From Mytilus californianus (Eukaryota; Mollusca; Bivalvia; Mytilida; Mytilidae), in assembly GCF_021869535.1 (NCBI RefSeq), contig NW_026262712.1:99948140-100012139 (forward strand): a stretch of DNA of 64,000 nucleotides. The letters are read 5' to 3'. Within the stretch, counting starts at the first letter, position 1. Each line of letters opens with the position of its first letter. The notes under the pieces are model-generated. The model was not told the origin of the DNA, did no database searches, and was given only the letters and a program-made list of their open reading frames with translations. Of the stretch, positions 11,192 through 21,702 are shown piece by piece. The translations under genes were made by a program, and so were the position numbers.

Positions 11192-11500
11192 TTATTTATA
11201 TTTAAAATGTTTGTAATATGTGGCATCCTTCTGGAACATGATAGTGTTACACTCGCCCCCAACAAAAGAAAAGATATCTTCATGTTGTATCCGATTCCCT
11301 TTGCTTATATGTTGCATTGACTGTTGACAAAGTTGAATAGTGTTAATGAGGAGGTTTTCCATGTTGTTTAAATTTTGATTGTTTACATTCTGTGTTGATG
11401 TGTGAACAGATGAAGGAGTGGGCGGAAGCTTAATGGTTGCGTGCACGGCGTAGTGATCCCCTGTTGAATGGTTGGAAGTGAAAATACACATAATGATCAA
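11192..11500 (-). pseudogene. Unclassified retroelement-like N-terminal fragment
   Basis: Open frame of 102 codons, polar and rich in Asn, Gln and Thr (HATIKLPPTPSSVHTSTQNV, then NLNNMENLLINTIQLCQQSM). The HATIKLP stretch resembles HATIRFP near 3.2 kb in the DIRS gag relic, so it may belong to a gag N-terminal region. Sequence at 11505-11570 is repeated near 44.70-44.76 kb. The downstream piece at about 11745-11650 (AQESLVAFLIFDTGSNIYKG) parallels the gag fragment at 45.5 kb. Weak evidence overall. Confidence 0.28.
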
Positions 11501-11740
11501 TGTTCCTTAAACAGTCATGTCATCAGAAGAATACATCTGCACTATTTATTGTCAATAGTCTTTTTTTCACCTTCGTACAGTTCTTGTTTGTACTGAGTTA
11601 TGTTAAAATCTTTTGTCTTTTCAGGCAGTAGCCACCAGAATCCCCTTTTGCATGGAAAGTGTTTCTTCTGTTTCCTTTATATATATTAGATCCAGTATCA
11701 AAAATCAGAAAAGCTACTAAAGACTCCTGCGCTAGTCCTG

Positions 11741-12971
11741 CGTCAGTCGTCCGTAAACTTTTACAAAAATCTCCTCTGAAACTACTGGGCCAAATTTGAC
11801 CAAACTTTGCCACAATCATTATTAGGGTATCTAGTTTAAAAAATGTGTCCGATGACCCCGCCAACCAACCAAGATGGCCACCATGGCTAAAAATAGTACA
11901 TAGGCTAAAAATGTAGATTTTAGCTTATAACTCTAAAACCAAAGCATTTACAGCAAATCTGACATGGGGGTAAAATTGTTTTTTAGGTCAAGATCTATCT
12001 ACCCTGAAATTTTCAGATGAATCGGATAACCTGTTGTTAGGTTGCTGCCCCTGAATAGGTAATTTTAAGGAAATTTTGTTGTTTTTGGTTATTATCTTGA
12101 ATATTATTATAGATAGAGATAAACTGTAAACAGCAATAATGTTCAGCAAAGTAAGATCTACAAATAAGTCAACTTGACCAAAATGGTCAGTTGACCCAAT
12201 AAGAAGTTATTGCCCTTTATAGTCCATTTTTAACCATTTTTCAGAAATTTTTGTAATCTTTTACAAAAATCTTCTTATCTGAAACTACTAAGACAAATTT
12301 AACCAAACTTGTTCACAATCATCATAAGGGTATCTTGTTTAAAAAATGTGTGCGATGACCCCGCCGCGAACCAAGATGGCCGACATGGCTAGAAAATAGT
12401 ACATAGAGTAAAATGCAGTTTTTGGCTCATATCTCTGAAACCAAAGCATTTAGAGCAAATCTGACGTGGATAAAATTGTTCTTTATGTCAAGATCTATCT
12501 GCCCTGAAATTTTCAGACCAATCAGGCAACATGTTGTTGGGTAGCTGCCCCTGAATTGGTAATTTTAAGAAAATTTTGCAGCTTTTGGTTATTATCTTGA
12601 ATATTATTATAGATAGAGATGAACTGTGAACAGCAATAATGTACAGCAAAGTAAGATCTACAAATAAGTCAACATGACCAAAATTGTCAATTGACCCCTT
12701 AAGGAGTTATTGCCCTTTATAGTCAATTTTTTACAATTTTCATAAATTTTGTAAATTTTTGTAAATTTTTACAAAATATTTTCCACTGTAACTACTGGGC
12801 CAAGTTCATTATAGATAGAGATAATTGTAAGCAGCAAGAATGTTCAGTAAAGTAAGATCTACAAACACATCACCATCACCAAAACACAATTTTGTCATGA
12901 ATCCATCTGTGTCCTTTGTTTAATATGCACATAGACCAAGGTGAGCGACACAGGCTCTTTAGAGCCTCAAG
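11741..12971 (+). mobile_element. Family B copy B1, 5'-truncated
   Basis: Starts inside the CGTCCGTAAAC region, so the left palindrome is missing. It has two full ~495-bp internal units (each beginning near CTCTGAAACTACTGGGCC or a variant) and a right end AGGTGAGCGACACAGGCTCT followed by TTAGAGCCTCAAG. The terminal CTAG of complete copies is mutated to CAAG here. Confidence 0.75.
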
Positions 12972-12972
12972 T

Positions 12973-13045
12973 TATTTATTTCATGGTCTTAGAAACTGTC
13001 TATTATATTACTTTGCAATAAAGGTGCCACTATATATACGTTTGA
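12973..13045. repeat. Segment duplicated at 50.79-50.85 kb
   Basis: TTTCATGGTCTTAGAAACTG, TCTATTATATTACTTTGCAA and TAAAGGTGCCACTATATA are repeated near 50790-50845. At 50.8 kb this block runs directly into the unit E sequence that here resumes only at about 13955, so the two loci are paralogous with about 0.9 kb of extra DNA at 13 kb (or a deletion at 50.8 kb). Confidence 0.55.
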
Positions 13046-13310
13046 ATATGAATCTGAATCTGATCAGACTCCTGTTGAGTACAAACTAGGTAAGGCATGT
13101 CAAATCGATGGTGGTGTAGGACGGCTCTGTACAGGTCCTTGCCCAGTGAGGGGGTAACATCCCCCATGATTCTGTTCTGGTACCACTGCACATGATCAAA
13201 TTTCTTTGTAAGGATACTTTCTGTTCGTTTTTGATTAATGAGAAGGCTAACAGTTCTGACAATTCGGAGGACACGTTTGCTATTTGCTCATTCTCCTGCA
13301 AGATTACTGT
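13040..13310 (-). pseudogene. DIRS-like gag relic (QWYQN region)
   Basis: The minus strand encodes KKFDHVQWYQNRIMGDVTPS followed by LHHHRF and QQESDQIQ, after a frameshift from an upstream polar region (QIANVSSELSELLAFS). The same block, FNLAQWYQNRNMENAP, is found in the gag relic at 29.3 kb, and QWYNHAGIGNR at the start of the 40-41 kb gag. Only this segment remains. Confidence 0.6.
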
Positions 13311-13580
13311 GTACTTTAAAAATTCAAATCTTACTAAAAGTTATTCTTTGATATATATCAATTATGCGTTTGACAATTTATAAAGTACCCAGGTTGTTGA
13401 CATCTTGTGTCACACAAATCAGTAATGCCTCCACAAAAATATCATCCATTGCAGGCAGCTGCACAGTCTAATAGAAAAATCCAATATAATTGGATATATT
13501 TCCATTACAGTTTTTTATATTCCTTGTAACATTACAAATCCCATGTCTAGAGGTGGCCTGGTATCCTGTTGTTTGGCTGG

Positions 13581-13751
13581 TTAAATGCCCTGTCCTCTGG
13601 AGTTGACCATTGCTTCCATTGAAAATAGAAGTGACATTAGTTTTATGACAAAGTAATACCCTGGATTTTTTTCTTTTTTAACCCTTGCTGTTATTCTGCA
13701 CAGCTCGTCAGTCTTAACCTTATGCTTGTGTTTTTCAAGAAGTTTCACATA
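13581..13751 (-). pseudogene. BEN-domain-like exon fragment
   Basis: A 56-codon frame begins directly after a splice acceptor (TTTATTGCAG at about 13752) and ends at TAA 13581. It reads YVKLLEKHKHKVKTDELCRI, then GYYFVIKLMSLLFSMEAM followed by VNSRGQGI. The LMxxLFSxExMxxSxGxG stretch resembles the helix-turn core of BEN domains. A preceding predicted coil is Lys-rich. It stops soon after the core, so the C-terminal LD helix is missing. Compare the candidate at 1222-1607. Assignment is by eye. Confidence 0.3.
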
Positions 13752-13954
13752 CTGCAATAAATAATATTTTTTTTGTTATTGAGTTAATTATAAAATTAAT
13801 TTGATGCTGTATATGAATTGGAATTTATTAACTGTTTTATTTTTGCCAGACTTAACTCTCTTTCTAGTTTGAAAAAAAAACATTATTTGTATCACTTTTT
13901 TTGAAACATAAAGCTTCAACAATTGCATAAATGATTAAAAGTTTCCATGTGCAT

Positions 13955-14202
13955 TAAGGAGTGGAACTTCATTTATCTGTCTGCAGGTCTTGGAAGTGGC
14001 TCACCTTCCAAAACTTAAATCATATGAGACATGTTTGTAAAACAGTATACTATTACATATCGTATTTGTATTTTTTCCTCATCCCTGATTAAAAATGTAA
14101 GCATAAGATAAGGGGATATAGTTACCTGCTTTACCCTTAATTCTATTAAAGTTCATTAATTTGTTGAATATAAACAAACACTGCTGATTTGGAATGACCA
14201 AC
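13955..14202. repeat. Unit E, left part (split by element D)
   Basis: Matches 50.85-51.08 kb closely: TCTGTCTGCAGGTCTTGGAA, CTCACCTTCCAAAA, AAATCATATGAGACATGTT, and GGAATGACCAAC at the right edge. The continuation resumes at 18960 after the insertion of D. Related but more diverged copies are at 20.60-21.12 and 47.96-48.17 kb. Non-coding. It lies beside duplicated exons elsewhere, so it may be intron or untranslated sequence of that gene family. Confidence 0.65.
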
Positions 14203-14935
14203 CAGGGTTCGACACTAACGCTAGTCCGCTAGCCCGAGGCTAGTAAAAATTAGGAAGGACTAGTAAAGTATTCATCACAGTAGTCCGACGGGCTAGTCAA
14301 AATTTTGTTTAAAACTAGGAATTTCACAAAATTTTAATTGTCCCAGATTTTTTGCTGACCTTTGCTGTCTTTATTGTACAGTTTATTCACGTATATTTTG
14401 ATTGTCAGACATTTTTTAACATGAAGGTACTTTTTTGGGAGGGGAAAGAAACAGAAACAATGATGGTACTTAATACATTGAAAACCACGTGTGTTACAAA
14501 CGCAGTGATGATTCTAATCAGAAACCTGGATCTCAAAAGTGCTTTCATAATATCAAAATAATAACATGAATACGAAATTTACATACATTACTACCGATAC
14601 CATCACTGTTCGGGAAAATGTACAACTTATTTGGAGGAATTTTAAGCCATTTTTTTAGTAATTGGGAATTTTCTGTAGGGGAAAAAGCTGTATTTCGAAT
14701 GTAATTTGAGCCAAACACTATCATTGAATTATTGTCATAAACAAAATTATAGGTCTCTGCAAGGATTTGTATACTATACAATTCCTTGGTCTCTGGTAAA
14801 ACTATACAGATTTTTAGGAATAAAATCTTTTCCTGCAAAAAATAAATAAACTGAAACAACAAGGGAAAAGAAGGAGTCCATGAAGAATTATGACAAAAAA
14901 CAGCAAGGGCAAACCTTTCCTCTTTTGTGGGTGTA

Positions 14936-17900
14936 TTTTTATACGACCGCAAAAAAATTTTGTGGTCGTATATTGGTATGACGTTGGCGTCGTCGTCGTC
15001 GTCGTCCGGCGTCGTCGTCCGAATACACAATGGTTTTCGCACTCTAACTTAAGTTTAAGTGAATGGATCTCTATGAAATTTTACCATAAGGTTCAATACC
15101 ACAATAGGAAGGTGGGGATTGATTTTGGGGGTTATGGTACCAACAGTTAAATAATTAGGGGCCAAAAAGGGGCTGAAAATAAGCATTTTTGTAACTTCCA
15201 GACATAACTTGTGTGTTATTGTATGGATCTCTTTGACATTGTACTACAAGATTCCATATCACAAAGGGTCGATGATGGGATTGATTTTGGGGTTAATTTC
15301 CTCGAAATTTTAGGAATAAGGGGCCAAAAGGGGGCAAAAAACAAGCATTTTTCTAGTTTCATGACAATAACTTGTGTGTAAGTGTATGGATCTTTCTGAA
15401 ATTTTACTACAAGGTTCCATTTCGCAAAGGGAAAGCTGGAATTGAGTTTTGTGGTAATTGCCCAAAACGTTTAGTAATAAGGGGCAAAAAAAAAGGGATG
15501 AAAAATAAGCATTTTTTAGTTTCTAGACAATTACTTGTGTTCAAGTGTATGGATCTCTCTAAAATTGTATTACAAGGTACCATACCACAAAGGCAAGGCT
15601 GTTATTGAGCTTGGTTTGGGGGGGAAGGGGGGTGATGAATCATAGGGGGGGGGGTCAAAAAAGGGGTTATTATTTTTTTTCGTTTAAGGAATAAGGGGAA
15701 AAAAGGTTAAAAAACTAGGGTTTCCATTTTAATAGACAAATAATTGAGTAAAGAACATTATTTAAAAGCAGTGTAAGGTTGGTAATTCAAACTCATTTAA
15801 ATATCTCACCTGCACTATGTTTGAATTATGTAAATTGGAAATTTGCCAATTATTTTAGTATAATAAACTTCATTGGAAATTTGCCAATATAAAATTTTGC
15901 TGATGATGGTTTTTTGTTTACCTTTAGTCTGACTATGATGTCATTTTCTATTTTAATAGCCTTATGATGTAGTTAAATTTTTTTTAATACTTTTATGATG
16001 TATTTTAATGCGCTTTTATGGTTGCAAATTTATTGTTTTAATATAATAAACTCCATTGGAAATTAACCAATAGTTTGTTTATTTTTAGCTATGACTATGA
16101 TGTCATTTTCTATTTAATTTTAAGGTTACAAATTAATTTCAGTTTTAAATATTATTGTAAAATGTTTGCCCAAAACATTTATTAATAAGTGGCCAAAAAA
16201 GGGGGCAAAAATAAGCATTTTTCTAGTTTCCAGACAATAACTTGTGTTCAAGTGTATGGATTTCTCTGAAATTGTACTTAAAGGTACCATACCACAAAAG
16301 GAAGTAGGTCAAAAAATTTGGGGGGGGGGGGGGGATTTTTTTTCCTTTTTTTTTTCTTTAAAATTTTCCATTTTAAGTTGGTTAATTCTGATCACAAAGA
16401 GAAAGTTGGAATTGAGTTTGGGGGATAATTGCTCAAATGTTTAGGAATAAGGGGCTAAAAAAGGGGTTAAAAATAAGCATTTTTTTTTAGTTTCCAACAA
16501 TTAATTGTGTTTAAGTAATTGGATCTCTGTGAAATTGTACTGCAAGGTACCATACCACAAACTGAAGGCTGGGATTGAGTTTGGGGGGGCGTGATGTGTG
16601 AAAATTTTCCACTTAAAGTTGGTTAATTATTTCTGATTTAGATATAAAAGCAAATAATAATGATGTGGTTTGATTTTATCAAAAACTTAAATTGAAGTTA
16701 TGTATATTGTAAATTTAGGTTACATTGGAATTTAAGAATTGGCTTTGGGGTAGGGTTATGGCTCAAACCTTTAAATAATAAGGGAAAAAAAGGTGAAAAA
16801 ACAAGGGTTTCCAGGTTAATAGACAAATAAGTACAAAACATTATTTAAAAGCAGTGTAAGGTTGGTAATTCAAACTCATTTAAATATCTCACTTACACTG
16901 CTTTTAAATTATGTAAATTGGAAATTTGCCAATAACTTTATTGTTAATAAATGCATTGGAAATTTGCCAACAATTTTAGTATAATAAACTTCATTGGAAA
17001 TTTGCCAATATAAAATTTTGCTGATGAAGGTTTTTTGTTTACCTTTAGCCTTGACTATGAAGTCATTTTCTATTTTTATAGCCTTATGATGTAGTTGAAT
17101 TATTTAATACTTTTATGATGTGTGTTTAAATGGGGTTTTATGGTTGCAAATTTATTGTTTTAGTTTAATAAACTCCATTTAAAATTTGGTAATAAAAAAA
17201 ATTTTTGTTTATTTTTAGCTATGATTATGATGTCATTTTCTATTTTCCTTTTATGGTTGCAAAGAAATTTTTATTTTTAGATATTACTGTTAAATGATGC
17301 TGATTAAGGTTTTTGCTATGTTTAGCCATGACTATGATGTCATTTTCTATTTTAATATCTGTCATGATGTATTTAAATGGGCTTTTATGGTTACAAAGGA
17401 ATTTTATTTTTAGATATTACTGTAAAATGTTGCTGATTTAGGATTTTGTTTATTTTTAGCCATGACTATGATGTCATTTTCTATTTTAATACCTTTATTA
17501 TGTAATTTCCATTTTTAGATATTACTGTTAAATGATGCTGATTGAGGGTTTGAATGCTGGGATTGATTTTGGGGGTAATTGCCTCCAAATTTTAGGAATT
17601 AGGGGGCAAAAAACAAGCATTTTTCTAGTTTCATGACAATAACTTGTGTGTAAGTGTATGGATATTTATGAAATTGTACTACAAGGTTCCATATCACAAA
17701 GGGAAAGCTGGAATTGAGTTTGGGGGTACTTGCCCAAAACGTTTAGGAATAAGGGGCCAAAAATAAGCATTTTTCTAGTTTCCAGACAATAACTTGTGTT
17801 CAAGTGTATGGATCTCTCTGAAATTGTACTGCAAGGTACCATACCACAAAGGGAAGGCTGGGATTGTTTTTGGGGGTAATTGTCTCAAAATGTTAGGAAT

Positions 17901-18533
17901 TAGGGGCCATAAAGGGGCAAAAAAACAAGCATTTTTCTAGTTTCATGACAATAACTTGTGTGTAAGTGTATGGATCTTTATGACATTGTACTGCAAGGTT
18001 CCATATCACAAAGGGAAAGCTGGGTTTGAGTTTGGGGGTAATTGCCCTAAACGTTTAGGAATTTGGGGCCAAAAAGGTGCAAAAAACCCAAGCATTTTTC
18101 TAGTTTCCAGACAATAATTTGTGTTCAAGTGTATGGATCTCTCTGAAATTGTACTGCAAGGTACCATACCACAAAGGGAAGGCTGGGATTGAGTTTGGGG
18201 GTGATGAATCATAAGGGGGTTTCAAAAAATTTGGGGGGGGGGGGGATTTTTTTTTCCTTTTTTTTCTTTAAAATTTTCCATTTTAAATTGGTTATTTCTG
18301 ATTTATATATAAAAGCAAATAATAATGATATGGTCTGAATAGGTAAATTAAAAAAATTTAAGTTCTTAGACTACTTTCATTCTGTGTGAGAAACCTATGC
18401 TGTGTCAAATATTTAATTACAATCCAAATTCAGTGCTGTTTCAAGCTTGAATGTTGTGTCCATACTTGCCCCAACTGTTCAGGGTTCGACCTCTGCGGTC
18501 GTATCAAGCTGCGCCCCAGCGGAGCATTTTATT
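14936..18533 (+). mobile_element. Family A copy A1: tandem-repeat element, HINE/Helentron-like
   Basis: The left end TTATACGACC folds with GGTCGTATA about 20 bases on. Then comes a CGT microsatellite (GGCGTCGTCGTCGTCGTCG). The body has many ~140-bp units that share TGTATGGATCTCTCTGAAAT, ACCACAAAGGGAAGGCTGGG, TTAGGGGCCAAAAA and AAGCATTTTTCTAGTTTC. It also has a block of repeated GGAAATTTGCCAA and ACTATGATGTCATTTTCTAT. The right end is CTGCGGTCGTATCAAGCTGC, then an imperfect hairpin GCGCCCCAGCGGAGC and ATTTTA. No coding sequence. The copy is uninterrupted and serves as the empty-site reference for the nested insertion in copy A2. Confidence 0.8.
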
Positions 18534-18795
18534 AAATCCTAAACTTATCCATCTTCATTAAAGACACTAGTAATAATGATAAGTAAAATGAGGATGATGA
18601 TGAAGTAATGATCGAAAGGGGTCTTCAAAATAATTCGAACACATTCTTAATATAGATGATTAAAATATGATTTTTTTTTGTTTTTGTTATTTTTTATTAG
18701 CAAACCAGTGAAATTTCATGTAACAAAACGTGTTCAAAACCCTCTGGAAATGCTCCAGAACACAGGATTTAGCTTCATTTGTATCAAAATTTTCT

Positions 18796-18870
18796 GGGGG
18801 GCATCCCCCCAAACCCTCCTAGATAGGGTTGTGCCGGTGGCACGACCGTCCAAGTGCCTTACGCACTTGG
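18796..18870. repeat. Cluster of three perfect hairpins near the right end of D
   Basis: Three palindromes follow each other: GGGGGGCATCCCCCC (18796-18810), TCGTGCCACCGGCACAA read on the minus strand (18829-18845), and CCAAGTGCCTTACGCACTTG followed by G (18850-18870). All are GC-rich in an AT-rich setting, and they precede the CTAGT-motif zone of element D. They are probably part of the transposon's end structure. Confidence 0.6.
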
Positions 18871-18959
18871 AGGACTAGTGAATTGACAAGAGGACTAGTA
18901 GGATAATAATTTCACTAGCCCTGCGACTAGTACATACATTTAGTTAGTGTCAAACCCTG

Positions 18960-19320
18960 CCAACTATAAACGACATTTATTCATTACGAGTCTGGAGTTC
19001 AATCACTTTCATTTTACACTTGTAATCTCAACAATCTTGACAATATATATATATATATATATATATATGCACCCTTAAAGAAGACTGTAAATGTGAAGAC
19101 TTTTCTCTTTGAAGTTATTACTTTGAAACTTGTGTAGGATTGATATTGGTTTTATGAATGTTGAGAATATAAGTGTAAACATTATATACCTTCGAACTTC
19201 TGTTATTACAGTTTCGACAGTATAAACTTTTTTTTTAAATATGGGCAGGAATTCACCAATCATGCTAATGTTACTTTAAGTGTGACATTGTAAGAAAAAA
19301 ATAAAAAACATTATATCACT
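18960..19320. repeat. Unit E, right part
   Basis: Continues unit E after element D: CCAACTATAAACGACATTTA, GAGTCTGGAGTTCAATCACT, ACACTTGTAATCTCAACAAT, then GTTGAGAATATAAGTGTAAA and TTACAGTTTCGACAGTATAA. The two inner blocks are an imperfect inverted pair, so the unit can fold back. A (TA)n microsatellite at 19043-19068 lies between them. Confidence 0.65.
19043..19068. repeat. (TA)n microsatellite
   Basis: About 13 uninterrupted TA/AT repeats between the two inverted halves of unit E. Other unit E copies lack it, so it arose locally. Confidence 0.9.
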
Positions 19321-19321
19321 T

Positions 19322-19460
19322 CTCTGACTATGTGGTATGGGTTATTCTCATTGAAAGCCGTAAGGTTGCCTATAATCATGATAATTGCTTACATCAACTT
19401 CATTTAAACTTTGGTGGATAGTTGTTTCATTGGCAATCATACCTCATCTTATTTGTATAC
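19322..19460 (+). repeat. Dispersed repeat family F
   Basis: GTGGTATGGGTTATTCTCAT, GCCTATAATCATGATAATTG and GGTGGATAGTTGTTTCATTG are nearly identical to 51412-51545. The adjacent unit E is also shared, so this copy was duplicated with its flank and not by independent transposition. Confidence 0.65.
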
Positions 19461-19595
19461 TAAACTGGAAAGCCAATTTGCTGGAATGTTTTATTTGTTT
19501 GCTTAAACTAAAATAGCCAAGCCCAAATCTAAGGGGTATGATAACAAAATACAAGACTTATTTTCAAATACATAAACAATAGATATTCTGCTTTC

Positions 19596-19727
19596 TTACA
19601 TGACAACAGGTGGTTTAATTTTTCTTTCAACGTCATCTTTAGGGAAACTGTGCAGTACATCTTCTAGAATCCATCCCTTGCATGTCTTATGATGTTTGTA
19701 ATATCTAATGAAAGGCCAATGGTCAAT
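19596..19727 (-). CDS. Candidate terminal exon, duplicated gene family
   Basis: A clean acceptor (CTTATATTTATAG at about 19740-19728) leads into a frame beginning IDHWPFIRYYKHHKTCKGWI and ending DDVERKIKPPVVM with TAA at 19596-19598. A diverged copy of the last ~27 codons (EVERKIKPPVVI, stop) lies at 52351-52432. Two loci ending at the same codon, one with a strong acceptor, support a real last exon rather than chance. The protein is not recognised. It may belong with the exon at 20308-20580, 580 bp upstream on the same strand. Confidence 0.5.
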   Translation of the reverse strand: MDHWPFIRYYKHHKTCKGWILEDVLHSFPKDDVERKIKPPVVM

Positions 19728-20307
19728 CTATAAATATAAGAGAAAATATATTGATCTACATATTTAATAAATCAAAATTGAGGGATATAGTTCAAGATTG
19801 AAAAATGCAAATTAAGGAAGCAATCATTTAATCTCAAGGGGGCAGGTTACGTTTTTTTTCTTAGTCAGAATCTTTTTTCTCGAACCAATTTATTTAGTTT
19901 TTTGACACAATCAGATTATTTATTCAAAATTTAACACTATAAGGTATGGACCGAATTATTAATCAGAATAATTTTTTGTCATCTGCTTGACCAGAATATT
20001 TCTTTTCATCAAATTGGGGATCAGAATATTTTTTATTAGAAAAAAACCTTAACAACTGCACAGCAAGCTATAAATGGCCCCAAAATGGCCATTGTAAAAC
20101 AATTAAGATGTGAAAACCAACGTTACTTTTAAAAAAATCTGGCGCAACTTAATAATGCCATGAATTTTGACCTATCAGGGAGAATACATGTGTTTTCTGA
20201 GGTTTCATTTTCAATTTTATGTCAACAAATGAATAAGGAAAGCTTTGATTAATTCTATTAATTTGTTTTCAAAAAGATAAAAACCATTGATCAGATGTGA
20301 TTTGTTT

Positions 20308-20580
20308 CTATTCATAATTTATTTTTACAATTTGCACTTTGGATTGACTTTTGTATAAGTCATCAATGTTATTTTGGTGTTGGCCACTGTCCATAGAAGT
20401 CCATTTGCCAAACTTATACACGTTGTTAACATCAACACTTTTTACATTATAAGGAGATGACTGGGCCTCAATCAAATATATGCAACCTTGTGGTGCAAAT
20501 TTCAAGTAGCCAGGGAAAGACAATTGATCAAAAATGCAATTCTGTGCAAAGTTGATGTTAACAACAGTCGTAGTTTCCAT
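20308..20580 (-). CDS. Diverged copy of the WYPG/FKWP module exon
   Basis: A 90-codon frame that aligns in its second half with the frame at 50438-50737: YLKFAPQGCIYLIEA against IKYIHPCGANFKWPG, FGKWTSM against NGRLWTM, and NNIDDLYKSQSK against the frameshifted NIDDLL region. The conserved first half (VAxExxWYPGxV) is lost here. It is probably a decayed paralogue. Unit E lies just upstream, as at the 50.4 kb copy. Confidence 0.42.
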   Translation of the reverse strand: METTTVVNINFAQNCIFDQLSFPGYLKFAPQGCIYLIEAQSSPYNVKSVDVNNVYKFGKWTSMDSGQHQNNIDDLYKSQSKVQIVKINYE

Positions 20581-20599
20581 GTGTTAAAGGGGTGAAACT

Positions 20600-21120
20600 T
20601 GATTCGTCAGGTGCAGGTCTTAAGTGACCAACCTTCCAAATTTTAATTCATATGAGTCATGTTTGAAAAACAATATTTCATATCATATTTATATTTTTAA
20701 CATCATTCCTGATCAAAAACGTAAGCATAATTTAAGATTTTTTTGTTGAATATGAAAAAACCTGTTGATATGGAATGACCAACTATACACGACATTTATT
20801 TATTATGAGTCTGGAGTTCAGTCATTTGCATTTTACACTTGTAATCTCAACAATCTCCGACAATATGCATTCATACAGAAGATTCTAAATGTGAAGACTT
20901 TTCTCTTTAAAGTTTTGCTTGTGTAGGATTGATATTGGTTTTATGAATGCAAACATATAAGAAAGATTGTTGAGAATATAAGTGTAAACATTTTATACTC
21001 TCGAACTTCTTTTATTACAGTTTCGACAGTATAAACTCTAGATCTTATTTTTAAATATGCGTTTATAAACTCAATGATACCAGTGTAAACTAATTGCTTA
21101 ATTTCTGTAATGTGTTTAAG
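20600..21120. repeat. Unit E (complete, with uninterrupted insertion site)
   Basis: Holds GGTGCAGGTCTTAAGTGACC, then GGAATGACCAACTATACACG (the empty site for D), GAGTCTGGAGTTCAGTCATT, and the inverted pair ending TTTCGACAGTATAAACTCTA. The right part (to AAGCAAAAAGTT) is shared with 30.79-31.11 and 52.01-52.34 kb. Confidence 0.65.
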
Positions 21121-21440
21121 CAAAAAGTTCCTGAGGATCCTGCTGTTATCAAAGAAAGGACATCACGATCACAAATGCTCCAATCGACCTTAACTTGCCT
21201 TTCCCTCAGAAGCACTACTGCCTTTGCTGTAAAATTTTTGGGTCATAGAGATTATTAATGTTAATAATGTCAGCTTCATAGGCATCTAATTGATTCCAAC
21301 ACTCTGGGTAGGCACCACACATGATTCTTTTGAATTTTCCAAATGCTTAAATAAACTCTTGGATTGACAGATGCCTGTTTAATCTTGGGTCTGGTTTAGT
21401 TGCTAAATTTACATGCACCCCATCTGCTATTCACTTCTTA
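21121..21440 (-). pseudogene. DIRS-like gag relic (central region)
   Basis: Minus-strand translation: ADGVHVNLATKPDPRLNRHL, SIQEFI, stop, AFGKFKRIMCGAYPE, LDAYEADIININNLYD, then after a frameshift LLRERQVKVDWSICDRDVLS. Each block matches the 40-41 kb gag in order (KPDSRLNRKL, IQEFIKAFGKFKR, LDAYEDEIIDISNFYGD, LLRERRIKVDWSKRDRDLLS). At least one stop and one frameshift are present. Confidence 0.75.
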
Positions 21441-21702
21441 TCTACCACAACAGATGCTATAGTTCACTACTACACACAACTGATAAAATAACTACTGCAG
21501 CTGATTTGTAGGTTAATTACCAGAGATATTTTTGCAGTGAGAGAATTCTACAGTGGAGATGTATGGTACTATAATTAGAATTGGAATATCTCATTAATTA
21601 TTTTATGTATATTAAAAATTAAAAATGTTATGAACTCACCAGTGTTTGTATTTTATCATAGTCTTTTTTTCTCAATAAAGTCTATGTATAGTCCGAAAAT
21701 GT

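Larger units (their letters stand above)
14203..18959. mobile_element. Element D: hAT-like TIR transposon with 5-bp target duplication
   Basis: Ends are CAGGGTTCGACACTAAC at 14203 and the inverted GTTAGTGTCAAACCCTG ending at 18959 (16 of 17 matching). The 5 bp CCAAC are duplicated on both sides (14198-14202 and 18960-18964). Removing the element and one CCAAC restores GGAATGACCAACTAT, as seen intact at 20.77 and 48.09 kb. Subterminal regions are dense in CTAGT/ACTAG motifs. CAGGG ends are typical of hAT elements, but hAT usually makes 8-bp duplications, so the superfamily is open. Its own DNA is ~1.16 kb (14203-14935 and 18534-18959). The rest is family A copy A1. No transposase seen. Confidence 0.8.

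Noticed and set aside
15000-15020. CGT-rich stretch as a CpG island or promoter
   Set aside because: It recurs at the same position in every family A copy and is part of the element's end.
14545-15042. 165-codon minus-strand frame with a poly-Asp stretch
   Set aside because: The Asp run is the CGT microsatellite of family A read backwards, and the rest crosses the junction of element D with family A. Not a gene.
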